Assembly (NCBI RefSeq): GCF_007997155.1
Contig: NZ_VORT01000011.1
Location: forward strand, 29,350-93,349
Reading direction: 5' to 3'
Source: Aequorivita antarctica
GTDB taxonomy: Bacteria; Bacteroidota; Bacteroidia; Flavobacteriales; Flavobacteriaceae
Length of the DNA stretch: 64,000 nucleotides
Position numbers and translations under genes: made by a program. How positions within the stretch are numbered: the first letter of the stretch is position 1; each line of letters opens with the position of its first letter. Below the pieces are notes generated by a model that saw nothing but the letters and a program-made list of their open reading frames with translations, was not told the DNA's origin and ran no database searches. This document shows positions 17,216 through 25,795 of the stretch, one piece after another.

Positions 17216-17248
17216 TTTATTTAAATGCATAAATATTTTTCAATAAAT

Positions 17249-17260
17249 TGACCAAGGTCA
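17249..17260. promoter_or_regulatory. orphan TGAC-N4-GTCA dyad
   Basis: The perfect dyad TGACCAAGGTCA lies 33 bases after the cytochrome b stop. Unlike the other sites it has no convincing -7 element 29.5 bases away on the plus strand (TTAGTTGG at 17284) and lies 65 bases before a terminator. It may be a relic, control a short transcript, or act on the promoter at 17393 from a distance. Confidence 0.35.
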
Positions 17261-17324
17261 TTAAGAGTATTTAGGAACGTTTGTTAGTTGGTTTTCTACT
17301 AACTGTAAATTTATTTGGTTATAG

Positions 17325-17351
17325 AAAAGCACCTCGAACAGGTGCTTTTTT
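17325..17351. terminator. rho-independent terminator
   Basis: AAAAGCACC at 17325-17333 pairs with GGTGCTTTT at 17341-17349 around a 7-base loop, followed by T residues. The A-tract on the 5' side would let it work in both directions. It separates the DUF302/cytochrome b unit from the second RND operon. Confidence 0.75.
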
Positions 17352-17356
17352 GTTTG

Positions 17357-17400
17357 GTAACATTAGTTACTGACCAAGCTTGTTTTCTGGCGTATGTTTG
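17357..17400 (+). promoter_or_regulatory. GTAAC-N4-GTTAC dyad and TAnnTTTG promoter for second RND operon
   Basis: The dyad GTAACATTAGTTAC lies at 17357-17370. A perfect -7 element TATGTTTG lies at 17393-17400, starting 29.5 bases from the centre. Predicted transcript start is near 17405, 15 bases before ATG 17420. Same site class as those at 3070 and 7576; all three continue with TG after the right half. Confidence 0.75.
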
Positions 17401-17419
17401 CATCAAATTTAATATAGCA

Positions 17420-18724
17420 ATGAAGATTAAAAATATAATTACACTAATTGGCTTGCTGCCCGCGATAGTTTTCGCACAGCAAACCGTCCCCATTTCCAAA
17501 GCAGAAGTGCTGGAAAAGGTAGTTCAACAAAATAATAAGCTAAAAATTGGCGAACAGCAAGTGCTGGCCGCAAAAGGCGATTATAATCAAACTAATGTTG
17601 TCTTTCTGCCAAACATTACAGCTTCCCATAGTGGAACTGCGACCACAAATCCTTTGATGGCTTTTGGTTTTAAACTGAACCAGGAAATAGTTACCCAAGC
17701 AGATTTTGATCCGAATAAATTGAACAATCCATCACAGATTCAAATTTTCGCTACAAAATTTGAGGTTCAGCAACCCATTATAAACGTTGATGGAATTTTT
17801 CAGCGGAAAGCTGCGAAAGCAAAATGGCAAGCAACCCAAATGCAGTTGGCTCGCACGGGCGATTACCTTTCCCTTGAAACTGAAAAGGCGTATATGCAGT
17901 TGCAATTGGCTTATAAAAGCGTGGATGTTTTGGAAAACGCTTTAAAAGCAGCTAATGAAAACTTCCGCTTGGCTAACAATAGTTTCAAACAAGGTTACTT
18001 ACAGCAAAGTGATGTTTTGGCGGTGCAAGTGCGCGTTACCGAAGTTGAGAACCAACTACAATATGCAAAAAGCAATGTGATTAACGCTTCAGAATATCTT
18101 GCGGTGCTTATGAATGAAGAGGTTGCTGGTGTTTTAAAACCCACGGATTCCCTTATGGTTTCTTCGGAATTAAATCCAGTTGAAAACCTTTCCAATTCCA
18201 GAGCCGATATTCAAGCGATGGAATTTGTAGCAGATGCATACAAACAAAATTACAAAGCAGATAAAATGACTTTTCTGCCAAGATTTAATGCTTATGGAAG
18301 CTACGAACTTTATGACGATCAGATTTTTCAAGCAGATGCAAGCGGATATTTATTCGGTGCAGCCTTGACGTGGAATCTTTTTGAAGGCTCCAAACGTTTC
18401 GGAAAAACCCAAAAAAGCAAAGCAGAATTCAACAAAGCAAACCTCGAATTGGAGCAATATAAAGCCGATAGCCAATTGGAGCTTAACAAAGCACGACGTA
18501 TGTTCCAAGACGCTAAAAACAATTTAAAATTAACTGAATTGGCGCTTGAACAATCAAAAGAAGCACTCAGAATTCGTACTAACAGATTTGGGGAAGGACT
18601 TGAAAGAACTACCGATTTATTGAGTGCTGAAACTCAGTTTTCACAGAAACAGTTGGAGTATTTCAACACCGTTTTTCAGCATAATTACGCCTTGGCATAC
18701 CTTCAATTTTTAACAAAAAACTAA
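17420..18724 (+). CDS. TolC-family outer-membrane efflux protein
   Basis: Outer-membrane channel of the second RND pump. I place the start at ATG 17420, giving 434 residues with signal peptide MKIKNIITLIGLLPAIVFAQ; the longer open frame from 17315 would run through the terminator and the promoter. Two homologous outer-membrane-efflux repeats with long coiled coils follow (for example LNNPSQIQIFATKFEVQQPI and the final Q-L-E-Y-F-N-T-V). The adaptor gene follows after 8 bases. Controlled by the GTAAC-type dyad promoter. Confidence 0.94.
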   Translation: MKIKNIITLIGLLPAIVFAQQTVPISKAEVLEKVVQQNNKLKIGEQQVLAAKGDYNQTNVVFLPNITASHSGTATTNPLMAFGFKLNQEIVTQADFDPNKLNNPSQIQIFATKFEVQQPIINVDGIFQRKAAKAKWQATQMQLARTGDYLSLETEKAYMQLQLAYKSVDVLENALKAANENFRLANNSFKQGYLQQSDVLAVQVRVTEVENQLQYAKSNVINASEYLAVLMNEEVAGVLKPTDSLMVSSELNPVENLSNSRADIQAMEFVADAYKQNYKADKMTFLPRFNAYGSYELYDDQIFQADASGYLFGAALTWNLFEGSKRFGKTQKSKAEFNKANLELEQYKADSQLELNKARRMFQDAKNNLKLTELALEQSKEALRIRTNRFGEGLERTTDLLSAETQFSQKQLEYFNTVFQHNYALAYLQFLTKN

Positions 18725-18732
18725 TATCAGAG

Positions 18733-19812
18733 ATGAGAAAAATATATACACTTCTACTATTTTCGGCAGTACTCAGTTTTAACGCTTGTAATAATGCTTC
18801 CGAAGAAAAAACCATAGATAAAACCCCTGCAGTTCCTGTAACTGTAAGTTCTGTAGCTGCAGAAAATAATACTCCATTTTTAACTGCAAGCGGAAAAATA
18901 GAAGCTGCGAACAGTGCAACCCTCAGCACACGAATGATGGGCTTTGTGGACAAAGTTCTCGTAAACGTTGGTCAAAAAGTTACAAAGGGACAATTATTGG
19001 TAAGTATCAATAATTCTGATCTTTCGGCTAAACAAGCGCAGACAAGTGCTGGAATTACTGAGGCACAAGCTGCTTTCAATAATGCAGAAAAAGATTATCA
19101 GCGGTTTCAAAACCTGTTTGCAGATAACAGTGCAAGTCAAAAGGAACTTGACGATCAGCGCGCCCGTTATGAAATGGCAAAAGCCAGATTGGAAGGCGCA
19201 AAACAGATGAAAAACGAAGTGCAGTCGCAGTTTGCTTATGTAAATCTTCGTGCCCCTTTTAACGGGGTTGTTACCAATAAATTCATTGAAGCTGGCGATA
19301 TGGCTAATCCCGGCGCCCCTTTAATTTCAATTGAAGGACCTGGGAATTTTGAAGTTACCGCTTCAGTTCCTGAAAGTGAAATTTCAAAAATAAAATCCGG
19401 ATCCGAAGTGCAGGTGATTGTAAAATCTTCAAATAAAATACTTCCCGGAAAAGTTACCGAAGTGAGCACTTCAGCAAAAAACACGGGTGGACAATATTTG
19501 GTAAAAGTAGTTTTAGACAAAACCAACGAGAGCATTCTTTCAGGAATGTACGCTACGGTTCAGTTTCCTATTGAAAAGAAAACTGATGTTACGACGGTTT
19601 TAGTGCCAGAGGAAGCATTAGTAAAACGTGGACAATTAACTGGAATTTACACGGTGAGTCAAAATAATACCGCTCTTCTTCGTTGGTTGCGACTGGGGCG
19701 CACTTATGGCGATAATGTAGAAGTACTTTCTGGCTTAAATGCAGATGAAAATTATATTATTTCTGCCGATGGAAAACTTTTCAACGGTGCTAAAATAACC
19801 ATTAAACAATAA
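18733..19812 (+). CDS. efflux RND periplasmic adaptor lipoprotein
   Basis: Membrane fusion protein of 359 residues with lipobox SFNAC at residue 19. The lipoyl-like half motif (GFVDKVLVNVGQKVTKGQLL, about 75-94), a short helical hairpin (about 100-165), and NLRAPFNGVVTNKFIEAGDM (about 172-191) are typical of HlyD/AcrA-type adaptors. It lies between the channel gene and the permease gene (2-base gap), so the three make one pump. Confidence 0.94.
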   Translation: MRKIYTLLLFSAVLSFNACNNASEEKTIDKTPAVPVTVSSVAAENNTPFLTASGKIEAANSATLSTRMMGFVDKVLVNVGQKVTKGQLLVSINNSDLSAKQAQTSAGITEAQAAFNNAEKDYQRFQNLFADNSASQKELDDQRARYEMAKARLEGAKQMKNEVQSQFAYVNLRAPFNGVVTNKFIEAGDMANPGAPLISIEGPGNFEVTASVPESEISKIKSGSEVQVIVKSSNKILPGKVTEVSTSAKNTGGQYLVKVVLDKTNESILSGMYATVQFPIEKKTDVTTVLVPEEALVKRGQLTGIYTVSQNNTALLRWLRLGRTYGDNVEVLSGLNADENYIISADGKLFNGAKITIKQ

Positions 19813-19814
19813 TC

Positions 19815-22800
19815 ATGAAGGACGGATTTGCTGGCAAAATTGCCAAGTTATTTATAGGCTCAAAGCTTACGGTGCTTTTAATGATCGTGTTTATGGTCAT
19901 CGGGGTTTACAGTTCGTTTTTGATACCGCGGGAAGAGGAACCGCAGATTGATGTGGCAATGGCCGACATTTTTGTGGGCTACCCGGGCGCATCTCCAACG
20001 GAGGTTGAATCTAGGGTTGTGAAACCTTTGGAAAAATTGGTTTCCAATATTCCTGGTGTGGAGTATGTATATTCCACTTCTTCTGAGGAAGGTGCAATGG
20101 TAATTGTACAGTTTTATGTGGGTGAGGATATTGAGCGTTCCTTTGTAAAGCTTTACAACGAAATGAACAAGCATATGGACCAAATGCCTCCGGGTGTAAC
20201 CATGCCGCTTGTAAAACCACGTGCCATTGACGATGTGCCAATGTTGGGAGTGACGCTATGGAGTGAAAGTTATGACGATTTTCAACTAAAACAAATTGCA
20301 GACGAACTTACACAGGAAATTGAAAAAGTGGATATGGTTTCCACAACCCACAAAATTGGGGGTCGTGATCGTCAATTGCGTGTAATATTGGACAAAGACA
20401 AGTTAGCTGCGAGTGGTTTGGACTTTTTAACTGTTGCCGAAATGATAAAGGCAAATAACCAGCAAATGAGTTCGGGCAGTTTTGATAAAAATGATACGGA
20501 GTTCTTGGTTTCAACTGGCAGTTTCCTAAAATCTGCGGCCGATGTTGAAAACTTGGTTGTTGGCGTGCAGCAGAATCAACCTATTTATTTGAAGCAGGTG
20601 GCCATTATTTTTGATGGGCCAGAGATTCCGAGTAAATATGTTTCCTTTGGTTTTGGAGGAGCTAGTGAAAAGCTGTCGAAATACGCTTCTGAATATCCAG
20701 CTGTAACCATTTCGGTAGCGAAAAGAAAAGGAGCCGACGCAATGAAAATCGCAGACGTGATTATCGATAAGGTAGATCATTTGCGAAGTAATCTAATTCC
20801 GGATGATGTTCACGTAGAAATCACACGAAACTACGGCGAAACAGCGTCCAATAAAGTTTCTGAACTGTTGATGCACCTTATAGGCGCTATCATTGCAGTA
20901 ACGCTAGTTGTAATGCTCGCAATGGGCTGGCGTGGTGGTTTGGTAGTTTTCCTTTCGGTGCCAATTACCTTTGCGCTGACGCTTTTGAGTTACTATTTAC
21001 TGGACTATACATTAAACAGAATTACACTTTTCGCCTTGGTTTTCGTAACGGGAATTGTGGTGGATGACTCCATTATTATTGCGGAAAATATGCACCGGCA
21101 TTTCAAGATGAAACGCTTGCCGTTTAAGCAAGCCGCTATTTACGCAATAAACGAAGTAGGAAACCCAACCATTTTGGCAACTTTTACAGTGATAGCTTCT
21201 GTATTGCCAATGGCTTTTGTTTCCGGATTGATGGGGCCTTATATGTCGCCAATGCCTATTGGAGCTTCCATTGCAATGATACTTTCGCTATTTGTTGCTT
21301 TAACCATAACACCTTATTTGGGTTATATTTTCCTTCGCGAAAAAGAGAAAAAAGGAAAAGCTCCCAAGCCTGAAAAATCTTTAGAAAGCACTTTCATTTA
21401 TAGAATTTATTCAAAATTTGAAATGCCTCTAATCGAAAATAAAAAGACTCGTTGGATATTTCTGGGAACTACAATCGTACTTCTCTTGGGATCAATGATG
21501 TTGTTTTTTACAAAATCGGTTGCAGTAAAAATGCTGCCTTTCGACAATAAAAACGAAATGCAAGTGGTGATCGATATGCCCGAGGGAACTACTCTGGAAC
21601 GCACTGCAGTGGTTACTCGCGAGATTGGACAATACCTTTCAACACAACCTCTCGTGGTTAATTATCAAAACTACATAGGTACCTCGGCGCCGATAACTTT
21701 CAACGGTTTGGTGCGTCATTACGACCTTCGTGGCGGCAGTAATAATGCCGATATACAAGTAAACTTAATTGATAAGGAAGAACGGGACGAACAAAGCCAC
21801 GATATAGCAAAACTAGTTCGTCCGCATATTCAGGAAATCGGGAAGAAATACGGCGCCAACGTTAAAATAGTGGAAGTTCCACCAGGACCGCCTGTACTTT
21901 CAACCATTGTAGCTGAAGTTTACGGTCCTAATTATGACCAGCAAATAGCAGTTGCAAAACAACTTGAGAATATATTAAACGAAACGCCAGATGTTGTAGA
22001 TGTAGATTGGATGGTGGAAGCGGATCAAACGGAATATGAATTCATCATAGACAAAGAGAAAGCAATACGCTATGGCGTTACGCCTCAACAAATCGTTTAT
22101 ACAATGAATATGGCGCTTTCAGATAAGCCTGTAACCAATCTTTATGATGAAAATGTTGTTGACCAAGTAGGAATATTATTGGCGTTGGACGAAAAGGAAA
22201 AGTCTACTATCCAAGATATTTCGCAGTTGAAAATTACTTCCAAGCAAGGCAATATGGTTTCGGTGGTCGATTTGGTGAATATTGAGGAAACTACCCGAGC
22301 AAAAAGTATTTATAGGAAAAACCAAAAGCGGGTAGTTTATGTTCTGGCTGATATGGCCGGAGAACTTGAAAGCCCTGTGTACGCTATTTTGGGAATGACC
22401 GATAAGCTGAACAAAATAAAATTGCCAGCTGGTTATAAAATGAATGAATTGTACTTGGAGCAACCTGAATTTGAAGACGATTTCACAGTGAAATGGGATG
22501 GTGAATGGCAGATAACCTTAGAAGTATTTCGCGATTTGGGGATTGCCTTTTTGGGTGTTATCATCATCATTTATATTTTGATTGTGGGGTGGTTCCAAAA
22601 CTTTAAAGCACCCGTGGTTATGATGGTTGCTATTCCTTTGTCATTAATTGGAATTATACTCGGCCATTGGGTTTTAGGTGCTTTTTTCACCGCGACCTCC
22701 TTTATTGGGATGATTGCTTTAGCAGGAATTATGGTGCGGAATTCAGTGCTGTTGATAGATTTCATAAACCTACGAACAGCGGATGGAATCCCCTTAAAAC

Positions 22801-23012
22801 AAGCCGTAATTGAAGCCGGAGCGGTAAGAACTACGCCAATTTTATTAACTGCTGGAACGGTTGTGATAGGCGCATTTGTAATACTTTTTGACCCCATTTT
22901 TCAAGGGCTCGCCATTTCGCTAATGGGCGGAACTATTGTTTCTACAGTGCTTACATTACTTGTAGTGCCACTGGTTTATTATATGATTGAACGAAAAAAC
23001 TTTAAAGAATAA
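19815..23012 (+). CDS. efflux RND transporter permease (AcrB/MmpL-like, HAE type)
   Basis: A 1065-residue proton-driven inner-membrane pump. Twelve helices are expected; the first is at about 16-36. TM4 carries the proton-relay pair in TGIVVDDSIIIAEN at about 412-425 (Asp417, Asp418), as in the hydrophobe/amphiphile class and unlike the DFGxxxDGAV motif of the metal pump at 9914. The substrate is unknown. The operon also carries a PII-like small protein and a DUF2892 protein, a combination I associate with sulfur-stress gene groups of Flavobacteria; that link is from memory. Confidence 0.94.
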   Translation: MKDGFAGKIAKLFIGSKLTVLLMIVFMVIGVYSSFLIPREEEPQIDVAMADIFVGYPGASPTEVESRVVKPLEKLVSNIPGVEYVYSTSSEEGAMVIVQFYVGEDIERSFVKLYNEMNKHMDQMPPGVTMPLVKPRAIDDVPMLGVTLWSESYDDFQLKQIADELTQEIEKVDMVSTTHKIGGRDRQLRVILDKDKLAASGLDFLTVAEMIKANNQQMSSGSFDKNDTEFLVSTGSFLKSAADVENLVVGVQQNQPIYLKQVAIIFDGPEIPSKYVSFGFGGASEKLSKYASEYPAVTISVAKRKGADAMKIADVIIDKVDHLRSNLIPDDVHVEITRNYGETASNKVSELLMHLIGAIIAVTLVVMLAMGWRGGLVVFLSVPITFALTLLSYYLLDYTLNRITLFALVFVTGIVVDDSIIIAENMHRHFKMKRLPFKQAAIYAINEVGNPTILATFTVIASVLPMAFVSGLMGPYMSPMPIGASIAMILSLFVALTITPYLGYIFLREKEKKGKAPKPEKSLESTFIYRIYSKFEMPLIENKKTRWIFLGTTIVLLLGSMMLFFTKSVAVKMLPFDNKNEMQVVIDMPEGTTLERTAVVTREIGQYLSTQPLVVNYQNYIGTSAPITFNGLVRHYDLRGGSNNADIQVNLIDKEERDEQSHDIAKLVRPHIQEIGKKYGANVKIVEVPPGPPVLSTIVAEVYGPNYDQQIAVAKQLENILNETPDVVDVDWMVEADQTEYEFIIDKEKAIRYGVTPQQIVYTMNMALSDKPVTNLYDENVVDQVGILLALDEKEKSTIQDISQLKITSKQGNMVSVVDLVNIEETTRAKSIYRKNQKRVVYVLADMAGELESPVYAILGMTDKLNKIKLPAGYKMNELYLEQPEFEDDFTVKWDGEWQITLEVFRDLGIAFLGVIIIIYILIVGWFQNFKAPVVMMVAIPLSLIGIILGHWVLGAFFTATSFIGMIALAGIMVRNSVLLIDFINLRTADGIPLKQAVIEAGAVRTTPILLTAGTVVIGAFVILFDPIFQGLAISLMGGTIVSTVLTLLVVPLVYYMIERKNFKE

Positions 23013-23016
23013 AGCT

Positions 23017-23322
23017 ATGAAACTATTAATCGTAACCGTTGTAAACGAACACCAGAAAGTAGTTCTACAACTTTTCAAGAAGGCAACTATTGAGAGCTAT
23101 AGTGGCTCTGATATAGAAGGCTTTAAAAATGTACCCTCCGTTATGATGAATTCCAGTTGGTTTCCCTCGGAAAAGGGTGGTGCGGAAAGCATTATGTTTT
23201 TCTCTTTTACTGAGGATAAAAAAATTGATTCATTTTTCAGTTTAGTGATACAATTCAATGAAACTTTGGAAACCAGCAACCCAATTCACGCGGTGGTTGT
23301 ACCAATAGAACGTAGTATTTAA
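23017..23322 (+). CDS. small PII-like (ferredoxin-fold) protein of RND operon
   Basis: A 101-residue protein starting at ATG 23017, 4 bases after the permease stop; the longer frame from 22987 would overlap that gene. Its pattern (KLLIVTVVNEHQKVVLQLFK, a central variable loop, then N-P-I-H-A-V-V-V-P-I-E) fits the beta-alpha-beta fold of PII/CutA/DUF3240-like proteins. Such small proteins accompany RND pumps, perhaps as sensors or regulators of the pump. Family assignment is moderate. Confidence 0.7.
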   Translation: MKLLIVTVVNEHQKVVLQLFKKATIESYSGSDIEGFKNVPSVMMNSSWFPSEKGGAESIMFFSFTEDKKIDSFFSLVIQFNETLETSNPIHAVVVPIERSI

Positions 23323-23324
23323 GT

Positions 23325-23353
23325 CCCCTCCCGACATCCCCAAAGGGGAGAGG
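23325..23353. repeat. GC-rich intergenic repeat-like hairpin
   Basis: CCCCTCCC at 23325-23332 and GGGGAGAGG at 23344-23352 can pair around CCCCAAA. The segment is far richer in GC than its surroundings and looks like a dispersed flavobacterial intergenic repeat. Only one copy is present in this window. Confidence 0.4.
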
Positions 23354-23398
23354 TTAGTGGAAGACAAATAAAAATTTTAACTTTTAAATTTTAATAGT

Positions 23399-23605
23399 AT
23401 GATTAACAGATATATTAGGGCAATTGCCGGAACTTTTATTTTAATAAGTCTTATTTTGGCTGTTTATGTGAATATTAACTGGCTCTGGTTCACAGCTTTT
23501 GTAGGTGCAAATTTGCTTCAATCATCATTTACAAAATGGTGCTTGATGGAAAAAATTCTAATAAAACTTGGTGTGAAAGACGAAGAGGAAAGCTGTTGTA
23601 AATAA
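23399..23605 (+). CDS. DUF2892 (YgaP-type) membrane protein
   Basis: A 68-residue membrane protein with two helices (about 8-24 and 26-42) and the DUF2892 pattern R-x-I-A-G-x-x-I-L-x-S-L then W-x-W-F-x-x-F-V-G-A-N-L-x-Q-S-x-F-T-x-W-C. It ends in C-C-K. DUF2892 domains are fused to rhodanese in E. coli YgaP and sit beside sulfur-transfer proteins in many Bacteroidetes. Last gene of the second RND operon, followed by a strong terminator. Confidence 0.88.
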   Translation: MINRYIRAIAGTFILISLILAVYVNINWLWFTAFVGANLLQSSFTKWCLMEKILIKLGVKDEEESCCK

Positions 23606-23632
23606 CTAATAGTTCATATTAATTTCACATTT

Positions 23633-23670
23633 AAAAATCCTGCTCCAGGTTTATTGGAGCAGGATTTTTA
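23633..23670 (+). terminator. strong rho-independent terminator
   Basis: AAAAATCCTGCTCCA at 23633-23647 pairs fully with TGGAGCAGGATTTTT at 23655-23669 around a 7-base loop. It ends the RND operon before the hpf promoter. Confidence 0.85.
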
Positions 23671-23715
23671 TTTATTAAAATTTCCGTCAGCAAACTTCAA
23701 TCATCCTTTATAATA

Positions 23716-23758
23716 TGACATTGGTCATTTCAAAACACGTAAAAAAGGAATATATTTG
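23716..23758 (+). promoter_or_regulatory. TGAC-N4-GTCA dyad and TAnnTTTG promoter for hpf
   Basis: The dyad TGACATTGGTCA lies at 23716-23727. A perfect -7 element TATATTTG lies at 23751-23758, starting 29.5 bases from the centre. Predicted transcript start is near 23763, 23 bases before ATG 23786. Confidence 0.75.
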
Positions 23759-23785
23759 ATAAAATATTAATCAATACATAGCATC

Positions 23786-24085
23786 ATGACTATAAACATC
23801 CAATACGTGAAAATGCCTACCAGCGAGGCTATGAATGAATATGTAGAAAAAAAACTTCAAAAAATTGCTGAAAAATATGAATGGCTCATTAGAGCCGACG
23901 TAAGTTTTAAACTAGAAAACAATGTTTACGGCAAAGGCAATATTTGTGAAATGGAACTAAGCCTACCAGGGCCCAAAATTTTCGCAACTTCTACGGAAGC
24001 AACTTTTGAAGCGGCCGCAAAAGAAACTATTTCCGATTTGGAAAAGCAGCTAAAAAAACGCAAGGCAAAATTTGCAACACACTAG
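23786..24085 (+). CDS. hpf: ribosome hibernation promoting factor / RaiA family
   Basis: A 99-residue short-type HPF/YfiA protein that binds the 30S subunit and silences ribosomes. The beta-alpha-beta-beta-beta-alpha pattern is clear: YVEKKLQKIAEKYEWL, then EMELSLPGPKIFATSTEATFEAAAKETISDLEKQL split across the sheet and last helix, and a basic C-terminus KKRKAKFATH. An FNR-type class II promoter precedes it, so ribosome hibernation seems tied to the same signal as the stress proteins. A USP gene follows after about 100 bases without a clear terminator. Confidence 0.94.
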   Translation: MTINIQYVKMPTSEAMNEYVEKKLQKIAEKYEWLIRADVSFKLENNVYGKGNICEMELSLPGPKIFATSTEATFEAAAKETISDLEKQLKKRKAKFATH

Positions 24086-24186
24086 ACCAATCAACTTGAA
24101 ATGCCCTCCGCTACGGCGGATTATAAACTAACCGAAGATGTAAATTGGGGCACTCCATCTTCCTATTTCTCAAATATTATATACAA

Positions 24187-25023
24187 ATGAAAAAAATATT
24201 AGTTCCCGTAGATTTTTCCCAACATTCCGATTACGCCCTTGAGGTTGCAGCTGGCATTGCCAAAAATCAAAATGCCGAAATAATCGCGATACATATGATG
24301 GGTCTTAGTGATGCAGTTTTAACACGCGATGAAAGCAAAGAAGTTTTTGAGGCAATGTTTTATATGAAACTGGCCGAAAAGCGGTTTGCTGAATTCCTTG
24401 ATAAAGATTATTTGGAAGGAATTAAGGTTACGGATGCTGTTCATAATTATAAAATTTTTAGTGAATTGAATGATGTGGCTCGTGATTTTGAAGCAGATTT
24501 AATTATAATGGGGTCCCACGGAAGTACAGGGTTAAAAGAAGTTTTCGTTGGAAGTAACACTGAAAAAGTAGTGCGCACTTCCGAAATACCCGTGTTGGTT
24601 ATTAAACATCGGGCTGAGAACTTCAATCCTCAATTGGGCATATTTGCTTGCGACTTTCTAGAAAGTTCTGTTGGTCCCTATAAGCGTGCTCAAAAAATGT
24701 TTAATGCCTTGGGAATTACCATGCAAATGCTTTATGTGAATCTTGCAGGCGATTTTCGAAGCACACGTGAAATTGAAAAACGAATTCTCAACTTTTTGAA
24801 ACTTTCAGGAGAATCAAATCCTTTGGAAAGTTTGAACAATGTGGTCCAATACAACGAATATTCTGTGGAAGCTGGAATTTTCGGTTACAGCCAAGTAAGC
24901 AATGCAGATATCATTGCGCTGCCCACTCAAGGTCGCCAAGGTCTGGCACATTTTTTCTCTGGAAGTATTGGTGAGGACGTTGTAAACCATTCCGATTTAC
25001 CTGTATTGACATTTAAAGTATAG
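24187..25023 (+). CDS. universal stress protein, tandem-domain
   Basis: A 278-residue protein with two USP domains. I use ATG 24187 (MKKILVPVDFSQHSDYA); the frame from 24145 adds non-homologous residues. The first domain has the ATP-binding signature GSHG-9x-GSN in IIMGSHGSTGLKEVFVGSN; the second (from about 150) lacks it but ends with GSIGEDVVNHSDLPVL. It follows hpf by 101 bases and probably shares its promoter. Five further tandem-domain USPs lie in this window. Confidence 0.93.
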   Translation: MKKILVPVDFSQHSDYALEVAAGIAKNQNAEIIAIHMMGLSDAVLTRDESKEVFEAMFYMKLAEKRFAEFLDKDYLEGIKVTDAVHNYKIFSELNDVARDFEADLIIMGSHGSTGLKEVFVGSNTEKVVRTSEIPVLVIKHRAENFNPQLGIFACDFLESSVGPYKRAQKMFNALGITMQMLYVNLAGDFRSTREIEKRILNFLKLSGESNPLESLNNVVQYNEYSVEAGIFGYSQVSNADIIALPTQGRQGLAHFFSGSIGEDVVNHSDLPVLTFKV

Positions 25024-25089
25024 TTAATTGCTATCGACATCAATTAACTACGAAAAGCAGGAATTTCAATTTTGAGTTCCTGCTTTTTT
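25021..25089. terminator. bidirectional terminator region between USP and deoD
   Basis: Two hairpins lie between convergent genes. TAGTTAATTG (25021-25030) pairs perfectly with CAATTAACTA (25041-25050), overlapping the USP stop codon. AAAAGCAGGAA (25053-25063) pairs with TTCCTGCTTTT (25077-25087), followed by more T residues. The second is a standard terminator able to act both ways. Confidence 0.8.
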
Positions 25090-25093
25090 ATTT

Positions 25094-25795
25094 CTAATGC
25101 AATGTATTAAGAGCAATCTCAATCATTTTTGAAAAGCTGACTTCGCGTTCGTCGGCTGAAATACTTTCACCAGTTACCAAAGAATCCGAAATGGTTAAAA
25201 TAGCCAAAGCTTTCACATTGAATTTTGCCGCGATTGTGTAAAGTCCCGCTGCTTCCATTTCTACGCAAAGCACACCGAAATTTGCCCAATTTTTATAATT
25301 ATTGAAATCATCTTCATAAAATTGATCGCTGGAAAGCACATTGCCAGCTTTTATGGGAATGTTATTTTCCTTTGCATATAGGGCGGCTTTCATAAACAAA
25401 TCAAAATGTGCAGTAGGTGAGTAGTCGCAGTTTACAAAACGAGTGTTGTTAATACCCGAAGTGGAAGAGGCGGCCATTGCAATCACAATATCGCGCAGGT
25501 TAATGTCTTTTTGATAGCTTCCCGCAGAACCAACCCGAATTAGGTTTTTAACACCATAATCGTTAATAAGTTCGTGGCAATAAATTAATGCGGAAGGGAT
25601 TCCCATTCCTGTTCCTTGCACTGATATTGGTTTTCCTTGAAAAGTACCCGTATAACCCAACATGCCGCGAACGTCGTTGTAGCATTTTGCATCTTCAAGA
25701 AAAGTTTCGGCAATCCATTTGGCGCGCATTGGGTCTCCGGGGAGTAAAACCGATTCTGCGATTTCGCCCGGTTTGGCCTCAATATGTGTGCTCAT
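25094..25795 (-). CDS. deoD: purine-nucleoside phosphorylase, DeoD type
   Basis: Cleaves purine (deoxy)ribonucleosides with phosphate. The hexameric PNP family pattern is clear: VLLPGDPMRAKWIAETFL (about 18-35), VRGMLGYTGTF, GTGMGIPSALIYCHEL, IRVGSAGSY and CVEMEAAGLYTIAA (about 177-190), with the catalytic Asp in ILTISDSLVTGE. Length 233 is normal. Its start overlaps the end of deoC by 17 bases, so the two are translationally coupled in a nucleoside catabolism operon. Confidence 0.95.
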   Translation of the reverse strand: MSTHIEAKPGEIAESVLLPGDPMRAKWIAETFLEDAKCYNDVRGMLGYTGTFQGKPISVQGTGMGIPSALIYCHELINDYGVKNLIRVGSAGSYQKDINLRDIVIAMAASSTSGINNTRFVNCDYSPTAHFDLFMKAALYAKENNIPIKAGNVLSSDQFYEDDFNNYKNWANFGVLCVEMEAAGLYTIAAKFNVKALAILTISDSLVTGESISADEREVSFSKMIEIALNTLH

